A stretch of DNA of 18,135 bases, taken from NCBI GenBank assembly GCA_036388295.1, contig DASVSC010000241.1, positions 1-18,135 of the forward strand, read 5' to 3'. The position numbers and the translations under genes were made by a program. The notes beneath the pieces were generated by a model. That model was given only the letters and a program-made list of their open reading frames with translations, was not told where the DNA came from and ran no database searches. Shown here one piece after another: positions 15,081 to 18,135 of the stretch (positions within the stretch are counted from its first letter, which is position 1; every line of letters starts with the position of its first letter). The DNA is from RYN-431 sp036388295. GTDB taxonomy: Bacteria; Planctomycetota; Phycisphaerae; Tepidisphaerales; Tepidisphaeraceae.

Positions 15081-15323
15081 TTAGTCGAAATAGCCATTCC
15101 GCTGATTCAGGCAGACGGCGTACTCCCGGCGGAGTTCAGCGGCCAGCAGCTCGCACTCGTCGGCCGACAGTTCGCCCGTCCCCGACATTAAGATTCGCTG
15201 CGCGTGCACCGGCTGATCGAACCGCCCGCGATCGACCTCGCGGGCCATACATGCCGCGTAGTACATCCCGCCGGTGCCGAGCACCACGGTCAGCGACATC
15301 AGAACAAAACGCAGGGTCGGCAT
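15081..15323 (-). CDS. Small membrane-anchored protein, unknown
   Basis: The 80-residue product has a hydrophobic N-terminus (residues 5-25, F-V-L-M-S-L-T-V-V-L-G-T-G-G-M-Y-Y) that would act as signal or anchor, and a short charged domain with E-L-S-A-D-E-C-E-L-L-A-A-E-L-R-R-E-Y-A. Three Cys residues (25, 57, 71) are present. No family is recognised. No clear ribosome site precedes the ATG. It lies downstream of the DUF1579 gene on the same strand, 166 bases after its stop, and may or may not be co-transcribed. The natural composition supports a real gene, but this is uncertain. Confidence 0.5.
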   Translation of the reverse strand: MPTLRFVLMSLTVVLGTGGMYYAACMAREVDRGRFDQPVHAQRILMSGTGELSADECELLAAELRREYAVCLNQRNGYFD

Positions 15324-15403
15324 AAAGGCTTCATCGAGCGAAGCGAGCGCAGACTTTACACGACGTTTGTCTACGTACCACTGGCGTAGGCCTCTGCTGT
15401 GGT

Positions 15404-15418
15404 GCGGGCACTGCCCGC
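15404..15418. repeat. Short hairpin GCGGGC-ACT-GCCCGC
   Basis: A 6-bp GC stem with a 3-base loop lies in the 166-base gap between the small membrane protein gene and DUF1579. It is downstream of the DUF1579 stop on the minus strand, but no T-run follows. The shape (6-bp stem, 3-base loop) recurs at 442-456 and 2586-2600. Confidence 0.45.
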
Positions 15419-15489
15419 CCGTCCCCGTCCGGCGGCGTGCGTTGCCCTACACAAGCGGCCCGGCGGCCACGTGATCAGCCAGAAACGAC

Positions 15490-15975
15490 CTAAGCGGTCA
15501 CGCGGCGGTAGCGGGCGGTCATGAATGCCTGCCACGTGCCGTCCGGCATCGGCGTGTAAGACGTCATCGTGCGGCGGTCGTCGCCTTCGAACGCGATCAC
15601 GTCGCGGTACGGCGCGATTTTCCCCGGCTCGGCGAAGCTCGGGCCTTCGGTGCTGAGCGTCAGCACGTCACCGGAGGCGTCGAGCGTCCCGTCGTACAGC
15701 CAGAGCTGGCTCATCATCGAGGCGACAAACGTGCCGACGTATCGGCCGCGGGCCGTGTCGTAGCCGAGGGTCATGAGTGAGCGGTGCGTGTCGCCGTCGG
15801 GCGTGTTGCCTTCGCCTTCACAGACGGCCCAGAACCCGCCGAGCGACCGAACGCGTTCGACACCGCGCGACGTGTATTCCGGCTCACCCGGCACCATGCT
15901 GGCCGTCATCTCGCTCGTCCACTTGCCAATGAGCCGGGCGAGAAAAGTGTGCTGTGGGGCGGGCAGTTCGTGCAT
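15490..15975 (-). CDS. DUF1579 family protein
   Basis: This 161-residue soluble protein matches the DUF1579 family, a lipocalin-like beta-barrel of unknown function common in planctomycetes and other bacteria. Visible marks are the opening L-A-R-L-I-G-K-W-T-S-E-M-T, the G-V-E-R-V-R-S-L-G-G-F-W-A-V-C-E block (38-53), L-G-Y-D-T-A-R-G-R-Y-V-G-T-F (70-83) and L-Y-D-G-T-L-D-A-S-G (93-102). The ATG is preceded by AAAGGA five to ten bases away, a good ribosome site. A perfect inverted repeat lies 36 bases upstream of the start and may control the gene. Ligand and role are unknown. Confidence 0.9.
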   Translation of the reverse strand: MHELPAPQHTFLARLIGKWTSEMTASMVPGEPEYTSRGVERVRSLGGFWAVCEGEGNTPDGDTHRSLMTLGYDTARGRYVGTFVASMMSQLWLYDGTLDASGDVLTLSTEGPSFAEPGKIAPYRDVIAFEGDDRRTMTSYTPMPDGTWQAFMTARYRRVTA

Positions 15976-16010
15976 CGTTTCCTTTCAGGTACGAACGTGG
16001 CGGATTCTAA

Positions 16011-16042
16011 CGATACGTCAGTAACAGAGGACTGACGTATCG
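16011..16042. promoter_or_regulatory. Perfect 12-bp inverted repeat upstream of DUF1579
   Basis: CGATACGTCAGT (16011-16022) and its exact complement (16031-16042) flank an 8-base spacer. The centre is 51 bases upstream of the DUF1579 start codon. This is the right size for an operator of a dimeric repressor, or for a hairpin in the 5' leader. It is not GC-rich like the terminators here and has no T-run. Confidence 0.5.
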
Positions 16043-16132
16043 CGTCTAGGATGTGCGTACTCGAGCCTGTAGTGACGGCCCGCCGAATCACTGTGTGACG
16101 CTACACAGGTTGGCGTACCAACCCGTGCTACC
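16042..16132. repeat. Two-hairpin dispersed element, copy A (degenerate)
   Basis: The right hairpin (16104-16127, CACAGGTTGG-CGTA-CCAACCCGTG) is intact except for one change. The left one retains the CGTACTCGA core at 16056-16064 but has lost its stem partner. The inner flanks TGTAGTG and GCTACA still pair. It is three bases shorter than copies B and C. It lies between the DUF1579 and PEP-CTERM genes. Confidence 0.75.
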
Positions 16133-16145
16133 TGTTACGACTTGG

Positions 16146-16760
16146 CTAAAGAGCGGATCGTTGTCGACGACCGAGTAGTGCCACCGCAGCGAGCGCTAAC
16201 AGGCCGGCCGGTTCTGGCACGACGGTGGTGCTGCCGATCACGATGCCGGGCTCGCCATACGCCACGCCGCTGCTGAGCAGGGTGAGCATGCCCGTCGTGT
16301 ACCGCACCTGCAGCCAGCCTAGCACTTCGCCACGCGTTGGTTCCGGAAGAAGGCCGGTGTCGAAGGCGAGATAGTAGGTTGTGTCATTGATCATTCTGAC
16401 GGACGGGTAAAAGGTGTTCTCGACGACCAGTGGCGTAAACTGGTTCGCCGCGATATTGCTCGGCGTGAAATGTGCCCCGGCTGGCGCGAGGTACCAATCC
16501 GAGGCCTCGTCCACATTGTGATTAACAGCCTGAAACCGAAAGGCCGATGCGTTGGCGGGGATAGGGGTCGCGAGCAGGAACCACGTAGTCGTGATGTCGA
16601 CCATGCTGTGCTCGAGTGCCTGGGCCACGCCGATGGCATAGTTGGAGCCTGGCATCGCCGTCGACTGCTGAAATGACACGCCCGCATTCGACACGACCGC
16701 CGCCCCCGCCGACGCGGCCAATCCGGAGAGGACCGCAACGGCGATTATCGTAGAGCGCAT
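16146..16760 (-). CDS. PEP-CTERM sorting domain protein
   Basis: This is a 204-residue secreted protein. The signal peptide covers 1-21 (I-I-A-V-A-V-L-S-G-L-A-A-S-A-G-A-A). The middle is a beta-rich domain without recognised family. The C-terminus is a classic PEP-CTERM tail: V-P-E-P (181-184), a hydrophobic run L-L-A-L-A-A-V-A-L-L-G, then R-R-Q-R. Such tails are recognised by exosortase, which cleaves at or near P-E-P and is tied to exopolysaccharide and surface attachment. No exosortase gene is in the window. The ATG start has no strong ribosome site. Copy A of the two-hairpin element lies just past the stop. Confidence 0.9.
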   Translation of the reverse strand: MRSTIIAVAVLSGLAASAGAAVVSNAGVSFQQSTAMPGSNYAIGVAQALEHSMVDITTTWFLLATPIPANASAFRFQAVNHNVDEASDWYLAPAGAHFTPSNIAANQFTPLVVENTFYPSVRMINDTTYYLAFDTGLLPEPTRGEVLGWLQVRYTTGMLTLLSSGVAYGEPGIVIGSTTVVPEPAGLLALAAVALLGRRQRSAL

Positions 16761-16906
16761 ACCCGCGTGGTACGGCGGAACACGGGTCGTGTCAACCCTT
16801 CACCGCGGGAATGACATTCTACCGCCGGTTGATTCGTCCCCGTGTTACTAATACGGTGCGATTCATCGCATCGTCCGGTTTACTAGGAATAGTGCGGTCG
16901 ACCGCT

Positions 16907-17001
16907 GGGTGCCACAGGTTCGTACTCGAACCTGTGTAGCGACGACGCAGCGAATCGACTCCACGATGCTACACAGGTTGGCGTACCAACCTGTGCCACC
17001 C
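16907..17001. repeat. Two-hairpin dispersed element, copy B
   Basis: This is 95 bases long. The left hairpin (16913-16936) has a perfect 10-bp stem from CACAGGTTCG; the right one (16972-16995) has a perfect 10-bp stem from CACAGGTTGG. The outer ends GGGTGCCACAGGTT and AACCTGTGCCACCC, and the inner flanks TGTGTAGC and GCTACACA, also pair. The whole can therefore fold as two hairpins or as one long cruciform-like structure. It lies nine bases past the stop of the next gene. Confidence 0.88.
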
Positions 17002-17009
17002 GCCGGATA

Positions 17010-17267
17010 TCAGCAGCCGCTGTTGTCGTACAGGCTTTTGATCTTCGCGTTCACGAGCGCACACGGCAGCACGAACGGGTGCTTGGTGCATTGAATCGTC
17101 AGCGTCTGGGCGGCCGAATCGTAGGCCCACGTCAGCGTGACGCCGCTGGCGGTGGCCTCGCCCGCGTCGCCGGTGACGGCATACCCCTCGGCCGCGATCT
17201 TCGCCTGCAGGCACGCCCACTTCTCGGGCGACACGTCCTCAAACACGACAGGATCACAGGCTGCCAT
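17010..17267 (-). CDS. Small protein of unknown function
   Basis: This 85-residue protein has five Cys residues (4, 19, 60, 69, 85) and no signal peptide. It begins with a helix (S-P-E-K-W-A-C-L-Q-A-K-I-A-A-E-G), then G-V-T-L-T-W-A-Y-D, then L-T-I-Q-C-T-K-H-P-F-V-L-P-C-A-L-V-N-A-K-I-K-S-L-Y. The last block has the look of a conserved C-terminal motif, with K-x-P-F-x-x-P followed by a helix. I cannot name the family. The ATG lacks a visible ribosome site. The composition is natural and the frame ends just before repeat copy B, which supports a real gene. Confidence 0.65.
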   Translation of the reverse strand: MAACDPVVFEDVSPEKWACLQAKIAAEGYAVTGDAGEATASGVTLTWAYDSAAQTLTIQCTKHPFVLPCALVNAKIKSLYDNSGC

Positions 17268-17339
17268 GCCGGATGGTAGGGGGCAGATCTCGAAGTTAAT
17301 CGCACAATTCCGCGCCGCCCGACGTCGCGCCGCTCAAAC

Positions 17340-17591
17340 CTATGCGGCCGTCGCGGGCGGGGCGTGCAGTTCCCACGGAAGCAGCAGTTGTCCGTCCGAA
17401 TCGGCGGGCGGCTGTCCCGCAAGCCGATCCGCCTCCGCCTGCTGCATCGCCGCCATCATCCGCAGCAACCCGCATTTGTTACTCGCCCGCTTGGTCGCCT
17501 GCAATCGGGCGTAGTAAGTGGGATTGCGTTCCCGGAAGCGCCGCTGGCGTTCGGCGTTCGACTTCGGGTTCACGCAATGTTGGATCAGCAT
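17340..17591 (-). CDS. Small basic protein of unknown function
   Basis: From the ATG at 17591 the product has 83 residues; a GTG at 17630 would add 13. The centre is very basic: N-P-K-S-N-A-E-R-Q-R-R-F-R-E-R-N-P, then Y-Y-A-R-L-Q-A-T-K-R-A-S-N-K. This pattern suggests a nucleic-acid-binding helix, but I know of no named family. The C-terminal third is Gln/Pro/Ala-rich. GGTGG just before the ATG may serve as a ribosome site. The alternative GTG overlaps the stop of the R-Y-D repeat frame (GTGA at 17627-17630), an arrangement seen in coupled genes. Confidence 0.55.
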   Translation of the reverse strand: MLIQHCVNPKSNAERQRRFRERNPTYYARLQATKRASNKCGLLRMMAAMQQAEADRLAGQPPADSDGQLLLPWELHAPPATAA

Positions 17592-17626
17592 ATTCCACCC
17601 ATCGGCCGTGCGGCAGGGGGGCTTAA

Positions 17627-17836
17627 TCACAACTTGTTATAACGACCGCGGTCGGTGTCATAACGCTCGCACCCGATGTCATACCGCGCAGCGGCCGCGT
17701 CATACCGGTTTCGCCGAGCGTCATAACGCCCGAGCGAAGCGTCATACCGGACGCGGCGGCCGTCATAACGCTCGTTTGCTGGGTCATACCGAACCGCCCG
17801 GGCGTCATACCGATCCGGCGTGGTGTCATACTGCAC
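17627..17836 (-). CDS. Possible heptapeptide-repeat protein (R-Y-D repeats)
   Basis: On the minus strand the 21-bp array reads as a 69-residue frame of seven-residue repeats, each R-Y-D followed by four variable residues; it starts at a GTG and ends K-L. The conserved 9 bases are exactly three codons (CGK-TAT-GAC), and the only frequent variation, T or G, is synonymous for Arg. The stop overlaps a GTG of the following frame. Against coding: no ATG, no ribosome site, the array begins upstream of the GTG, and Tyr and Asp use one codon each without exception apart from one Asn. It may be a DNA-level array instead. Confidence 0.3.
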   Translation of the reverse strand: MQYDTTPDRYDARAVRYDPANERYDGRRVRYDASLGRYDARRNRYDAAAARYDIGCERYDTDRGRYNKL

Positions 17837-17854
17837 CGCGACGCCGTCATAACG
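17636..17854. repeat. Array of eleven 9-bp cores at exact 21-bp spacing
   Basis: GTCATAACG or GTCATACCG cores occur with their TCAT starting at 17658, 17679, 17700, 17721, 17742, 17763, 17784, 17805, 17826 and 17847. A degenerate GTTATAACG stands one period earlier (17637). Every step is exactly 21 bases. The 12 bases between cores are unrelated from unit to unit. The A/C position is A in five units and C in six; one unit (17826) has T for the following C. Confidence 0.95.
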
Positions 17855-17972
17855 GGAACCGCCGCTTGGGAACGAACCTCACTGAACGCCGGCTGCCAGT
17901 GTTTCGCCGGGCGGCAGGACGTGTACGCCAAGTCTCGCCGATGGGATGCGCGCCACGAAGACAAGAGTTAAG

Positions 17973-18067
17973 GGGTGCCACTGGTTCGTACTCGAACCGG
18001 TGTGAGATGGGTCGGAAGGATGATTCTGCTTCGAGATCACAGGTTGGCGTACCAACCTGTGCCACCC
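17973..18067. repeat. Two-hairpin dispersed element, copy C
   Basis: It has the same 95-base length as copy B and the same 35-base distance between hairpins, but the interior is unrelated. The left hairpin (17979-18002) reads CACTGGTTCG with CGAACCGGTG, so both sides of one pair differ from copy B, leaving a U-G pair in plus-strand RNA. The right hairpin (18038-18061) is identical to copy B. Outer ends GGGTGCCA and CCACCC are kept. Confidence 0.88.
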
Positions 18068-18135
18068 GCCGCGTTGGCGACGCTCATGGCGAAGCAGATC
18101 ATACGCATGCCGTGAATCTGTGGGTGGCAAGGGTT

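Larger units (their letters stand above)
17631..18135. other. Repeat region without a confident gene
   Basis: These 505 bases hold the 21-bp array (17636-17854), about 115 bases of unremarkable GC-rich sequence (17855-17972), copy C of the two-hairpin element (17973-18067) and 68 bases to the window end. Several short frames cross the region, including one on the minus strand entering from the right edge and stopping inside copy C (18037-18039), but none is convincing. Confidence 0.6.

Noticed and set aside
17636..17854. CRISPR array
   Set aside because: The repeated core is only 9 bp and the spacers 12 bp, far below CRISPR sizes, and no cas gene is near.
17636..17854. Plasmid-type replication origin iterons
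   Set aside because: The 21-bp period is right, but iterons are usually conserved over most of their length, and no Rep gene or AT-rich melting region is adjacent. Kept only as one possible analogy.
17623..17964. Minus-strand frame with G-M-T/V-M-T heptapeptide repeats
   Set aside because: It is open through the array, but the variable core base becomes Val versus Gly, and the start would be a TTG in sequence of unnatural composition. The R-Y-D frame explains the pattern better.
18037..18135. C-terminal end of a minus-strand gene entering from the right edge
   Set aside because: A 32-codon frame is open to the edge, but it stops inside repeat copy C and shows no recognisable sequence; too little to call.

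Overview
The window is GC-rich bacterial chromosome. Three things suggest a planctomycete, probably of the Phycisphaerae type: a PEP-CTERM secreted protein, several families common there (DUF1579, DUF3592, DUF2905, GH39 and GH26 secreted glycosidases), and many dispersed palindromic repeats. This placement is inference; there is no rRNA or tRNA to confirm it. Genes are mostly single or in very short runs with changing strand, and few have strong Shine-Dalgarno sites.

Left part (1-4700). The first 460 bases hold no gene I can recognise. On the minus strand follows a short run: a hotdog-fold thioesterase-like protein, then a HicB-like antitoxin and a HicA toxin. Divergent from it is nadC (NAD synthesis, plus strand). 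A repeat-filled gap with a 44-bp inverted repeat built from CACGGAGG units separates nadC from a convergent, secreted, two-PDZ HtrA protease with its own intrinsic terminator.

Middle (4676-11707). panB (pantothenate synthesis, minus) lies divergent from a small DUF2905 membrane protein. A secreted protein of unknown function, a large inverted repeat, a transglutaminase-like protein and a secreted GH39 glycosidase follow on the plus strand. A small unknown gene lies on the minus strand, and then a B12-binding-type radical SAM enzyme with an AT-rich promoter.

Right part (11776-18135). An SDR oxidoreductase, two tandem DUF3592 membrane paralogs (all minus) and a secreted GH26 mannanase-like enzyme (plus) come first. 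The last 3 kb is minus-strand only: a small membrane-anchored protein, DUF1579, a PEP-CTERM protein and two small unknown genes.

The gaps of this last part hold the most unusual structure. A 95-bp two-hairpin element is present in three copies, with a related solo hairpin at 15011-15044. At 17636-17854 lies an exact 21-bp-periodic array of eleven 9-bp cores (GTCATAMCG, or CGKTATGAC on the minus strand) separated by 12 unrelated bases. In one minus-strand frame the core is precisely Arg-Tyr-Asp and its only frequent variation is synonymous, yet Tyr and Asp codons never vary as a protein-only constraint would allow. The array is the best candidate here for something undescribed.
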